Below, piece after piece: positions 1 to 6,976 of a stretch of DNA of 46,830 nt; position 1 is the stretch's first letter; the number at the start of each line of letters is the position of its first letter. The notes beneath the pieces are model-generated. The model did not search any database. It was given only the letters and a program-made list of their open reading frames with translations, and had not been told where the DNA came from. The DNA is from Zipacnadum sp036504235. GTDB lineage: Bacteria > Armatimonadota > Zipacnadia > Zipacnadales > Zipacnadaceae. The stretch is from assembly GCA_036504235.1 (NCBI GenBank), contig DASXVN010000004.1, forward strand, positions 1-46,830. The letters are read 5' to 3'. The translations under genes and the position numbers were made by a program.

Positions 1-2
1 TG

Positions 3-104
3 ACGGCGCTGGCCATCAATCTAAAGAAGACCGCAGCGCGCGGCGTGGAGCGAGCGAACGCTTTTTTCGGCCAGCGGCCCCGGCGGCAATACAACCCGGC
101 CTGA
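3..104 (+). CDS. Transposase C-terminal fragment (partial)
   Basis: The frame entered at base 3 is open for 33 codons and stops with TGA at 102-104. It reads TALAINLKKTAARG and continues to a basic end. A short 'aiNLKK' helix followed by a basic tail is typical of the C-terminus of DDE transposases of the IS4, IS5 or IS1182 type. The start lies outside the window. The tail is too short for a family assignment, so this rests on motif resemblance only. Confidence 0.45.
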   Translation, partial: TALAINLKKTAARGVERANAFFGQRPRRQYNPA

Positions 105-653
105 AAGCCGCACCCGCGGAGGCGGTTTCTTAACAGAACCCGAGAGCCGCCCCTACAACGGCGAAGGGCAAACGGCATACCGGCGAGACGCCGGTGCCAC
201 CGACGGAAACGACAAAGGCTAACGGCCGGCGGGGTACGAGCCCCCGCCCTACAAGCGGCAACGGCTAAGGGCAACGGCCGGCGGGGCACGTAGGCCCCGC
301 CCTACAGTACGGCAAAGGCAAACGGCGGGCCCACCCCGCCCTCGGCGGACCTCGGGCACCCCTCCCATAGTGGGAGGGGCTAAGGAAACGGCGGGAAATT
401 CCGGGAGGGGCCGCATGCGAGCACGACCGACGTCTGCGGCGGGCGCGCGGAAGCATCCGGCCCAGGGCTAGCGCTAAGGCCTGGGCCGGATACTTGCGCG
501 CGTCCCGCTCGGAAGCGGGTCGTGCTCGTATGCGGCCCCTCCCGGAAACGCCCACGACGGACGGCCATCCGAACCTTCCCCCCCGGTAAGGTGTCTCAAC
601 GACCGGGCAGCCGCTCGCGGGCCGCTGCGCGTATATCTAGGGAGGTATGAGAA
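105..653. repeat. Repeat-packed intergenic region
   Basis: No gene is supported here. The stretch holds successive palindromic repeats. A variable-arm hairpin ending in CCCCTAC lies near 118-158. A 'CGGCGAGACGCCGGTGCC' unit is at 180-202. Two copies of the unit GGCCGGCGGGG...CCCCGCCCTAC are at 221-253 and 273-306. A 'CACCCCGCCCTCGG...GGGAGGGGCTA' unit is at 331-383. The large foldback at 399-547 follows. The same units recur in most other gaps of the window. Short ORFs here are by-products of the high GC content. Confidence 0.85.
399..547. repeat. 149-nt giant imperfect palindrome
   Basis: The outer arms, 399-427 and 519-547, are complementary over 29 positions with one mismatch (G416 against A530). 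The arms continue inward without a gap through a partly mismatched stretch, and match again around ATCCGGCCCAGG at about 456-467. The centre is near 473. Transcribed, it would fold into one hairpin almost 75 bp long. The right end resembles the smaller repeat at 6872-6917 and 30549-30594, so this may be an enlarged member of that family. Confidence 0.85.
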
Positions 654-1541
654 TTGAACAGACGAGCGCTGTACCTGTTAGTCGCGGGCGCCCTGGGCGC
701 TGCTTTGCTGCTGGGGGTTACCGGTTGCGACCTCAACACCGGGGGCAACACCGGAACCATGCGCATCCTACTGGCGGACCTGCCGGCTACCGAGGTGGCC
801 GAGGTGCACCTGCGGATCAACGCAATCGAGGGCATGCAGGCGGGGCGAGACCCGGTCACCATGCTGCAAGGCGCGGACCTGCCGGTGGATATTGACGTGG
901 CCGCGCTGGCGCGCCGGGCGCTGCTGCTGGGCGCGCCGCGCGTGCCCGCCGGTAACTACAGCCAGCTCCGGCTGATACTCTCCACGACCCGCGGAGCGAA
1001 CTGGGTCCGGCTGACCAACGGCACCACCGCCGACCTGATCCCGCCCGCCAACGGCTACGCACTGGCGCGCATGGCCACCGGCGCGCTGTCCATCACCGGC
1101 GGACAGACCAGCACCGTCCTGATTGACTTCAACGCCGCCGCCTCCATCCAGCGCGTGGGCGGCAACTGGGAACTGCGGCCCCTGGTCTACGCCAGCGCGA
1201 GTGATGACCCCAACCCGGTGCTTTCCGGAGTGCAGGGCAGCGTGCTGGATGCGCGGGGGCGCCCCCTGGCCCCGCCCGCCAACACGCAACTGGGCGCCTT
1301 TCTGATGGGGCCGCTGGGTACGGTAGCCGTGGGCGAGGTCTCTCGCCGGGACGGCTCCTTCCTCATCCCCTGCGTGCTGCCCGGCACCTACACGGTGCGC
1401 CTGTACAACGCCACGCTCGACTGGACGCCGGTAGGCGATCCGCTGGTGTACAGCCTCAACGGGGCGAAAGCCGCGCCGGCCGGGCGGATCAACATCCTGC
1501 CGGGGCGGACCGCTACCGTGAACGCGACCGTGTCTTACTAG
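654..1541 (+). CDS. DUF4382-like lipoprotein
   Basis: A 295-residue exported lipoprotein of unknown function. The N-terminus has two Arg, a hydrophobic stretch (residues 6-22) and a lipobox ending in VTGC, with Cys25 as the likely lipidated residue. Residues about 36-180 look like the DUF4382 fold found in surface lipoproteins (TMRILLADLPATEVAEVHL near its start). Residues about 190-295 look like a carboxypeptidase-regulatory-type beta sandwich (GSVLDARGRPL, then DGSFLIPCVLPGTYTV). The start is TTG at 654, seven bases after a GGGAGGT ribosome-binding site at 640-646. The ATG at 647 is in another frame and is rejected. A strong hairpin follows the gene at 1573-1600, so it is probably transcribed alone. 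Confidence 0.75.
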   Translation: MNRRALYLLVAGALGAALLLGVTGCDLNTGGNTGTMRILLADLPATEVAEVHLRINAIEGMQAGRDPVTMLQGADLPVDIDVAALARRALLLGAPRVPAGNYSQLRLILSTTRGANWVRLTNGTTADLIPPANGYALARMATGALSITGGQTSTVLIDFNAAASIQRVGGNWELRPLVYASASDDPNPVLSGVQGSVLDARGRPLAPPANTQLGAFLMGPLGTVAVGEVSRRDGSFLIPCVLPGTYTVRLYNATLDWTPVGDPLVYSLNGAKAAPAGRINILPGRTATVNATVSY

Positions 1542-1572
1542 GGCGCGACCGTACGTTTGGTTAGGTCTGCAG

Positions 1573-1604
1573 ACCCCTCCTCGATGATTCGAGGAGGGGT
1601 TTGT
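1573..1604 (+). terminator. Intrinsic terminator after the DUF4382 lipoprotein
   Basis: A perfect 12-bp stem, ACCCCTCCTCGA (1573-1584) with its complement at 1589-1600, encloses the 4-nt loop TGAT. A short T-rich tail (TTGT) follows. It lies 31 bases after the stop codon. Confidence 0.75.
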
Positions 1605-2023
1605 CGTGGGCGGGCGGCTAACGACCGGCCCACCCCGCCCTCGGCAGACCTCGGGCACCCCTCCCGGGGCGGGAGGGGCTACGGCAACGGCGGGGGAGCT
1701 CGCGGCGCGGTTGCGCCGGCCTCACCCCCCAGCCCCCTCTCCTGGCAGGAGAGGGGGAGAACGGCAGAGGCAACGACCGAGATGTTGCTGTTATCTCTCT
1801 CCCGCGGGAGCGGGGGAGAGTGGCGCCGCGCGTTAGCGCGGTGACGAGAGGGGAGAACGTTAGCGCCAGGCGGGGACCCCCTCTCCCCGGCGCTGCGCGC
1901 CGGTACTCTCCCCCGCAAGCGGGAGAGAGATAACGGCTTAAGGATAGGGGCAACGGCCGGCGGGGCACCCTTCGACAGGCTCAGGGCCTACGGCGTAGGC
2001 CCCGCCCTACAAACGGCAGGCTG
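1605..2023. repeat. Repeat-packed intergenic region
   Basis: There is no supported gene. It contains the 'CACCCCGCCCTCGG' unit (1628-1681), two units of the 'CTCACCCCC...CCCTCTCC...GGAGAGGGGG' type (about 1718-1766 and 1850-1935), and a unit at 1951-2014 made of GGCCGGCGGGGC, the segment TTCGACAGGCTCAGGG, and the closing GGCCCCGCCCTAC. Each is a hairpin-forming imperfect palindrome shared with other gaps in this window. Confidence 0.8.
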
Positions 2024-2052
2024 CTGACCGGCGCGGCGGCTTGTGTTATACT
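2024..2052 (+). promoter_or_regulatory. Sigma-70-type promoter for hisH
   Basis: CTGACC at 2024-2029 and TATACT at 2047-2052 are separated by 17 bases. They lie about 40 bases upstream of the hisH start. The assignment is from consensus similarity and position only. Confidence 0.6.
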
Positions 2053-2092
2053 GAAGGGTAAGTCACGCCCCGAACCGGGCGGACGGACTGGG

Positions 2093-2707
2093 GTGAACGC
2101 TTTGATCGCACTGATTGACTATGGCATGGGGAATCTGGGGAGCGTGGAGAAGGCGCTGCAGGCGGTGGGTTGCACCGTGCAAATCACCGCGGAACCGGCG
2201 GTGCTGGAAGCCGCGGCGGGCGTGGTGCTGCCCGGCGTGGGCGCTTTTGATGACTGCATGACCGGGCTGGAAGAGCACGGACTGGTCGGGCCGATTAAGG
2301 ACCTGATCGCCGGCGGCAAGCCCTTTATCGGCATCTGCCTGGGGTTGCAGATGCTCTTTGAACGCTCCGAAGAGGGCGAGAAACCCGGGCTGGGCATCTT
2401 CCCGGGGCGCGTGGAGCGCTTCCACCACGACTTGAAGATTCCGCAGATCGGCTGGAATCAGGTCAACATCAAGGCGGCGGCTCCGCACCTGGCGGGCGTG
2501 CCCGACAAGACCTGGTTCTACTTTGTCCACTCCTATTATGTGGTGCCCGAGGACCCCTCGATTATCGCCACGACCACCGAATACGGCTACGAGTTCTGCT
2601 CGGCGATCTGGAAAGATAACGTCTTCGCCAGCCAGTATCACCCGGAAAAGAGCCAGGACGTGGGCCTGCAGGTGCTGCGCAACTTCCGCGCGCTGGCCGA
2701 GGGGTAA
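2093..2707 (+). CDS. hisH: Imidazole glycerol phosphate synthase, glutaminase subunit HisH
   Basis: The class-I glutamine amidotransferase subunit that supplies ammonia to HisF in histidine synthesis. The catalytic Cys82 is in GICLGLQML, and the His183 and Glu185 pair is in QYHPEKS. The N-terminal IALIDYGMGNLGSV is diagnostic of HisH, and the length of about 200 residues is normal. The start is uncertain: GTG at 2093, or TTG at 2102, which would give the typical 'MIALIDYGMGN' and is preceded at good distance by GGGGTGA. hisF is not adjacent, and hisD lies 27 kb away, so histidine genes are scattered here. A lipoprotein gene follows after 21 bases and is probably cotranscribed. Confidence 0.95.
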   Translation: MNALIALIDYGMGNLGSVEKALQAVGCTVQITAEPAVLEAAAGVVLPGVGAFDDCMTGLEEHGLVGPIKDLIAGGKPFIGICLGLQMLFERSEEGEKPGLGIFPGRVERFHHDLKIPQIGWNQVNIKAAAPHLAGVPDKTWFYFVHSYYVVPEDPSIIATTTEYGYEFCSAIWKDNVFASQYHPEKSQDVGLQVLRNFRALAEG

Positions 2708-2728
2708 GCCACGTCGCAGGGGGCGCAG

Positions 2729-3355
2729 ATGAAGGTCTTCGTCGTTGGTGTCTTGCTGAGCATCCTTGTCCTCGCCGGCTGCCCCGCGCGGCCGCAACCG
2801 CCGGCGCCGTCGGCGCCGAGCGTGATGGTGACTCCGCCGCCGGTGGCGGCACCGGCGCCCACCACTACCTCCCCTGCTCCTGCGAAGACGGTCGCCGCTA
2901 AGGGCGACCTCCAGCGCGAGGACGACCCGGAGACGTGGAGCGTCTACCGGGGGGCGTGGTTTGAGGTGCGCTACCCGCAGGGGTTCAAGGTGGCGCCGCG
3001 GCAGAAGAGCGCTAGCGCCGCCGGGTATGATGGCGTGAGCTTCCTGTCGCCGGACGGCAAGGTCGAGTTCTACGTCTTCTCGCCCCAGTGGAGCGGGGAG
3101 CCGGACTGGATCAAGCCGCTGGCCGGGGAGGAAGTGGAGGACCAGTCCACCGAGACCCGGGGCGAGAGCCAGGCGGTGCAGGTGACGCTGCGCGGGCCGG
3201 GTGGCAAGTATGAGCGGGCCTATGTGGACGTGAGCAACGCCACGGCGCACACCCGCCACGTGTTCGGGATCAAGTACCGCAACGCCGCCGCCTACAGCGA
3301 CTATCTGCCCCTGTATCTCAAGTTCAAGGAATCACTGCAGCAGTTCGCGGACTAG
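2729..3355 (+). CDS. Lipoprotein of unknown function
   Basis: A 208-residue exported protein. The signal peptide MKVFVVGVLLSILVLAGC ends in a clear lipobox (LAGC, Cys18). A Pro/Ala/Thr-rich linker (residues about 19-55) would hold the domain away from the membrane. The C-terminal domain (about 68-208) begins with WSVYRGAWFEVRYPQGFKV, a start reminiscent of small PsbP/DUF1795-like beta-rich domains that open with 'f.v.yP.gf.v'. This resemblance is weak and no catalytic motif is visible. The gene starts 21 bases after hisH and probably shares its transcript. Confidence 0.7.
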   Translation: MKVFVVGVLLSILVLAGCPARPQPPAPSAPSVMVTPPPVAAPAPTTTSPAPAKTVAAKGDLQREDDPETWSVYRGAWFEVRYPQGFKVAPRQKSASAAGYDGVSFLSPDGKVEFYVFSPQWSGEPDWIKPLAGEEVEDQSTETRGESQAVQVTLRGPGGKYERAYVDVSNATAHTRHVFGIKYRNAAAYSDYLPLYLKFKESLQQFAD

Positions 3356-3575
3356 AGGCGGGTGCGACGCGGCAGCCGGGCCTCACCCCCTACCCCTCTC
3401 CTGGCAGGAGAGGGGGGAAAGGCAACGGCGAACGGCGAGGAGCCTCACCCCTGCCCCTCTCCCTGCGGGAGAGGGGACGGCAAGCGACAAATGGCAAAGG
3501 CCGGCGGGGGACCCTTCGACAGGCTCAGGGCAGGCATGCCCCCGCCCTACCAGGGGTGCAGCGCAAGACGCAACC
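3356..3575. repeat. Intergenic palindromic repeats
   Basis: Two 'CTCACCCCC...CCCTCTCC' hairpin units (about 3380-3420 and 3443-3481) are followed by a GGCCGGCGGGGG...CCCCCGCCCTAC unit (3498-3551). That unit contains the segment TTCGACAGGCTCAGGG also found near 1970 and, inverted, near 5595. No gene is visible. Confidence 0.8.
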
Positions 3576-3591
3576 ACAGGAGACCTGATTC

Positions 3592-5451
3592 ATGCGCGGA
3601 ATGGGTATGGGCAGAATGATGCGGGACGGCAGCCCGGACAGCGACGTTAAGCCGCTACGGCTGACCGATAAGCGCATGTTGGGCTGGTTCTACCACAAGC
3701 TGGGGCCGTACTGGCCGCAGGTGCTGACCGGGACGCTCGCTACGCTGGTCGCCTCGGGAGCCGGGCTGCTGCTGCCTCAGCCTACTCGGCCGCTGCTGGA
3801 TCAGGTCATCGGCGCGCACCGCTATGAGTTGCTGCCGCACTTCCTCCTGCTGCTGGCGATCTACTATTTCGGCCGGGAATTCTTCGGCTCCGTGCGGATG
3901 AACGTCATGCACATCCTGGGGCAGCGGTTTGTGTTCAACCTGCGCCGGGAGTGCTACGAGCATCTGCAGACGCTGTCGCTCAGCTACTACGACGACCACC
4001 CGACCGGCGACATCATGTCCCGGCTGTCGAATGACGTGACCGCGGTGGAGGACATGGTCGTGCACGGGATTGACGAGGTTATCGCCAACGTCGTCACCGC
4101 CGTGGGCGTCATCGTGATTCTGCTGGCGAGCTTTGGGGACCGACCGCTGCTGCTGCTGGCGGGCTTTTGGCCCGTGCCCTTCTTCGTCACCGGGATTATC
4201 ATCTTCTCCCGCTACGTCCGGCCCATCTACCGCAAGATCCGCGAGGACCTGGGGGATATCAACAACGAACTCCAGGAGAGCATCGCCGGCATCCGCGTGG
4301 TGAAGGCCTTTGGGCGGGAGGCGCATGAGCTGGAGCGGTTCCAGAAGCGCTCGTGGCAGTACTACCTCGCCAACGCCCGGGGCATCCGCTGGTGGGCGAC
4401 TTTCTTTCCGCTGCTGACCTTCCTGACCTCGCTGGGCACGGTGACGGTCTGGTGGATTGGCGCGCGGGCCAACCCCGGCGGCGGACCGGCCCTGCTGACC
4501 AGCGGTGAGGTCATGCTGTTTCTGGCCTACGTGGCGATGTTCTACGGGCCGGTAGGGATGCTTATCCGCGTCTATGACATCTTCAACCGGGCGCTGGCGG
4601 CGCTGGCCCGGCTCTTCCAGATTCTCGACGAGCAGCCGGAGATCAGGGACGCGGCGGATGCGCGCGAGCTGACCACGGTGGCGGGCGCGGTGGACCTGGA
4701 GCACATCTCCTTCCGCTACAAGACCGGCGAGGAAGTGCTGCATGACATCTCTGTCCACGCCGATCCCGGCGAGACCGTGGCCCTGGTGGGGCGCAGCGGC
4801 GCCGGCAAGACCTCGCTGGTCAACCTGATCCCCCGCTTCTACGACCCGCAAGAGGGGCGTGTGCTGGTGGATGGGGTGGATATCCGCGAGGTCACGCAGC
4901 GGTCCCTGCGCAGCCACATGGCGCTGGTCTTGCAGGAGACCTTCCTATTTGACGGCACGGTGCGCGACAACATCGCCTACGGGCGGCTGGAGGCGAGCGA
5001 CGAGGAGGTCCGGGCGGCGGCGGAATCGGCGCACGCGGCGGAGTTCATCGTGGAACTGCCCGACCAGTATGAGACGCGCATCGGCGAGCGCGGCGTGAAG
5101 CTCTCCGGCGGGCAGCGGCAGCGCATCGCCATTGCCCGCGCGCTGCTGGCCGACCCGCGCATCCTGATCCTGGACGAGGCGACCTCGCTGGTGGACACGG
5201 AGGCCGAGCAGAAGATTCAAGCGGCGCTGGACAACCTCACCCGGGGGCGGACGGTATTCGTGATCGCCCACCGGCTCTCCACGGTCCGCAACGCCAGCAA
5301 GATTCTGGTGCTGGAAGGCGGCGAGGTGGTGGAGGAGGACAGCCACGAGGCGCTCATGGCCAAGAACGGCCTGTACGCGGAGATGTACCAGCGGCAGTTC
5401 CAGTTGGGCATGTGGGAGGAGAACGCCCCGCCGGAGGGGATGGTGGGGTAG
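3592..5451 (+). CDS. MsbA-type ABC exporter, fused permease and ATPase
   Basis: A 619-residue half-transporter expected to work as a homodimer, exporting a lipid, drug or peptide. The substrate cannot be read from the sequence. The six-helix transmembrane domain spans about residues 30-330. The nucleotide-binding domain follows: Walker A GRSGAGKTS (400-408), Q-loop LVLQETFLFDGTV, signature LSGGQRQR (504-511), Walker B ILILDEA (524-530) with the catalytic Glu, and the switch His in AHRLS near 560. The ATG at 3592 follows AGGAGA at good distance; later in-frame ATGs exist. Neighbouring genes give no hint of cargo. Confidence 0.93.
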   Translation: MRGMGMGRMMRDGSPDSDVKPLRLTDKRMLGWFYHKLGPYWPQVLTGTLATLVASGAGLLLPQPTRPLLDQVIGAHRYELLPHFLLLLAIYYFGREFFGSVRMNVMHILGQRFVFNLRRECYEHLQTLSLSYYDDHPTGDIMSRLSNDVTAVEDMVVHGIDEVIANVVTAVGVIVILLASFGDRPLLLLAGFWPVPFFVTGIIIFSRYVRPIYRKIREDLGDINNELQESIAGIRVVKAFGREAHELERFQKRSWQYYLANARGIRWWATFFPLLTFLTSLGTVTVWWIGARANPGGGPALLTSGEVMLFLAYVAMFYGPVGMLIRVYDIFNRALAALARLFQILDEQPEIRDAADARELTTVAGAVDLEHISFRYKTGEEVLHDISVHADPGETVALVGRSGAGKTSLVNLIPRFYDPQEGRVLVDGVDIREVTQRSLRSHMALVLQETFLFDGTVRDNIAYGRLEASDEEVRAAAESAHAAEFIVELPDQYETRIGERGVKLSGGQRQRIAIARALLADPRILILDEATSLVDTEAEQKIQAALDNLTRGRTVFVIAHRLSTVRNASKILVLEGGEVVEEDSHEALMAKNGLYAEMYQRQFQLGMWEENAPPEGMVG

Positions 5452-5775
5452 CGGTCGCCGGCCCACCCCGCCCTCGGGGGACCTCGGGCACCCGCCTTCG
5501 CTAAAGCTTCGGCGGGCTGGCCCCTCCCGATGCGGGAGGGGCTGGGAGGGAGCCGTATGCCTTTACTGTAGGGCGGGGGCTCGCCGCAGGCCCTGAGCCT
5601 GTCGAAGGGTACCCCGCCGTCGGTAAGCGAACGTCAGCGGCGGCGGGGTACGAGCCCCCGCCCTACAAACGACAACGGCTAACGGCAACAGCCCTGCCAC
5701 CCTTGCCGGTGTGCAGGTTAGTGCGCGTCTTTCACGGAAATGCTTTGCTGCGAACGAAGAAGTTCTGATTTTGGT
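5452..5775. repeat. Intergenic palindromic repeats
   Basis: The region contains a 'CACCCCGCCCTCGG...GGGAGGGGCT' unit (5459-5545), an inverted copy of the CTACAGGGCGG-type unit carrying CCTGAGCCTGTCGAAGGG (about 5568-5620), and a GGCGGGGTACGAGCCCCCGCC unit (5641-5668). The last 100 bases before the epimerase are less repetitive and AT-richer. No clear promoter was recognised there. Confidence 0.75.
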
Positions 5776-5789
5776 CGGAGGCTGGTCTT

Positions 5790-6710
5790 ATGCGTATTTT
5801 GGTTACCGGCGGCGCCGGGTTTATTGGGTCTCATTTGGTGGACCGCTATTTGTCGTTGGGGCACGAGGTCGCGGCGCTGGACAATCTGTCCACCGGCAAG
5901 CGACAGAATCTCAACCCCGGGGCGCGGTTCTTGGAGGTGGACCTGATGGAGGCGGACGCGGTGGCCGAGGCGGTGGCGGAGTTCCGGCCGGAAGTCATCA
6001 ACCACCACGCCGCGCAGGCCTCGGTGGCGATTTCCGTCAAGCAGCCGCTGTGGGACGCGCAGAACAACGTGCTGGGGATGATCAACCTGCTGGAGGCGGC
6101 GCGGGCGGCGGGGGTGCGGCGGGTGCTGTACTCCTCCACCGGCGGGGCGATCTATGGGGACGCGGCGAACCTGCCTACCGATGAGAACCAGCCGCTGCAG
6201 CCGCTGTCTCCCTACGGCTGCTCCAAGCTGTGTGGGGAGAACTATATCACCACCTGGCACCGGCTGTACGGGCTGGAGTTCGTGATCTTCCGCTATGGCA
6301 ACGTCTTTGGCCCCCGGCAGGACGCGCATGGGGAGGCCGGCGTGGTGTCTATCTTCGGCGGGCTGATGCTGAACGGCCAGCAGCCGACCATCTTTGGGGC
6401 GGGGCACAAGACCCGGGACTATGTGTTCGTCGGCGATCTGGTGGAGGCCAGCGTGCTGGCCCTGGACGCGCCGGGCAACGACTTCTTCAACATCGCCACC
6501 GGCCGGCAGACCACCGACCAGGAAGTCTTTGACGCGATCGCGGCGGCCAGCGGCTATGCGCAGCCGCCGATCTATGGGCCGGAGCGGGCCGGGGACCTGC
6601 AGCACTCCTGCCTGAATGTATCCAAAGCGAAGGCCAAGCTGGGCTGGGAGCCGAAAGTCAGCTTCCGCGAGGGTGTGCAGCGGACGGTGGATTTTTTGCG
6701 GGAGAACTAG
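5790..6710 (+). CDS. NAD-dependent nucleotide-sugar epimerase/dehydratase
   Basis: An extended short-chain dehydrogenase, 306 residues, most like UDP-glucose 4-epimerases (GalE family). The N-terminal Rossmann motif is TGGAGFIGSH (residues 6-15), followed by DNLSTG, as in GalE-type enzymes. The catalytic Ser/Thr lie in LYSSTGGAIYG, and the Tyr-Lys pair in SPYGCSK. The substrate-side motif RYGNVFGPRQ is also typical. The ATG follows a GGAGG. The exact sugar substrate is inferred only at family level. The gene is flanked by repeats on both sides and stands alone. Confidence 0.88.
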   Translation: MRILVTGGAGFIGSHLVDRYLSLGHEVAALDNLSTGKRQNLNPGARFLEVDLMEADAVAEAVAEFRPEVINHHAAQASVAISVKQPLWDAQNNVLGMINLLEAARAAGVRRVLYSSTGGAIYGDAANLPTDENQPLQPLSPYGCSKLCGENYITTWHRLYGLEFVIFRYGNVFGPRQDAHGEAGVVSIFGGLMLNGQQPTIFGAGHKTRDYVFVGDLVEASVLALDAPGNDFFNIATGRQTTDQEVFDAIAAASGYAQPPIYGPERAGDLQHSCLNVSKAKAKLGWEPKVSFREGVQRTVDFLREN

Positions 6711-6960
6711 GGGCGCCTCACCCCCCGGCCCCCTCTCCCTGCGGGAGAGGGGGAGAACGGCAATGGCAAAGGCTCCCCTGTAGGGGCGGCGCTAACCTGC
6801 GCGGGGGGCGCGGGTGGATGTTTCGCGGGGTGAGGCTCCCGCGAAAGATCCACCCCTACGTACGGCAAACGGCAGGGCCGACCTCGCTGCGCTCGTGCGG
6901 CCCCTCTGGGAGACGGCAACGGCACACCGGCGGGCAGCCGGTGCCACCTGCCGACAACGG
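6711..6960. repeat. Intergenic repeats of four families
   Basis: In order: a 'CTCACCCCCC...GAGAGGGGGA' hairpin (6716-6760); a hairpin whose arms read GGGTGGATGTTTCGCGGG and its near complement, ending CCACCCCTACG (6811-6860); the GGGCCGACCTCGCTGCGCTC unit (6872-6917); and a CACCGGCGGGCAGCCGGTGCC unit (6924-6952). The second and third recur in the same order between hisD and dnaE. No gene is seen. Confidence 0.85.
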
Positions 6961-6976
6961 CAGAAGGAGGAGAGCT

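Noticed and set aside
265..568. Minus-strand frames across the giant palindrome
   Set aside because: Low-complexity Arg/Pro/Ala composition and repeat DNA; no start signal.
1600..2014. Possible CRISPR-like array from repeated short units
   Set aside because: The units are of different families, palindromic, unevenly spaced and have no uniform spacers; no cas genes are nearby.
1951..2014. Riboswitch or T-box upstream of hisH
   Set aside because: The structured DNA here is the dispersed repeat and lies upstream of the hisH promoter, so it would not be in the transcript.
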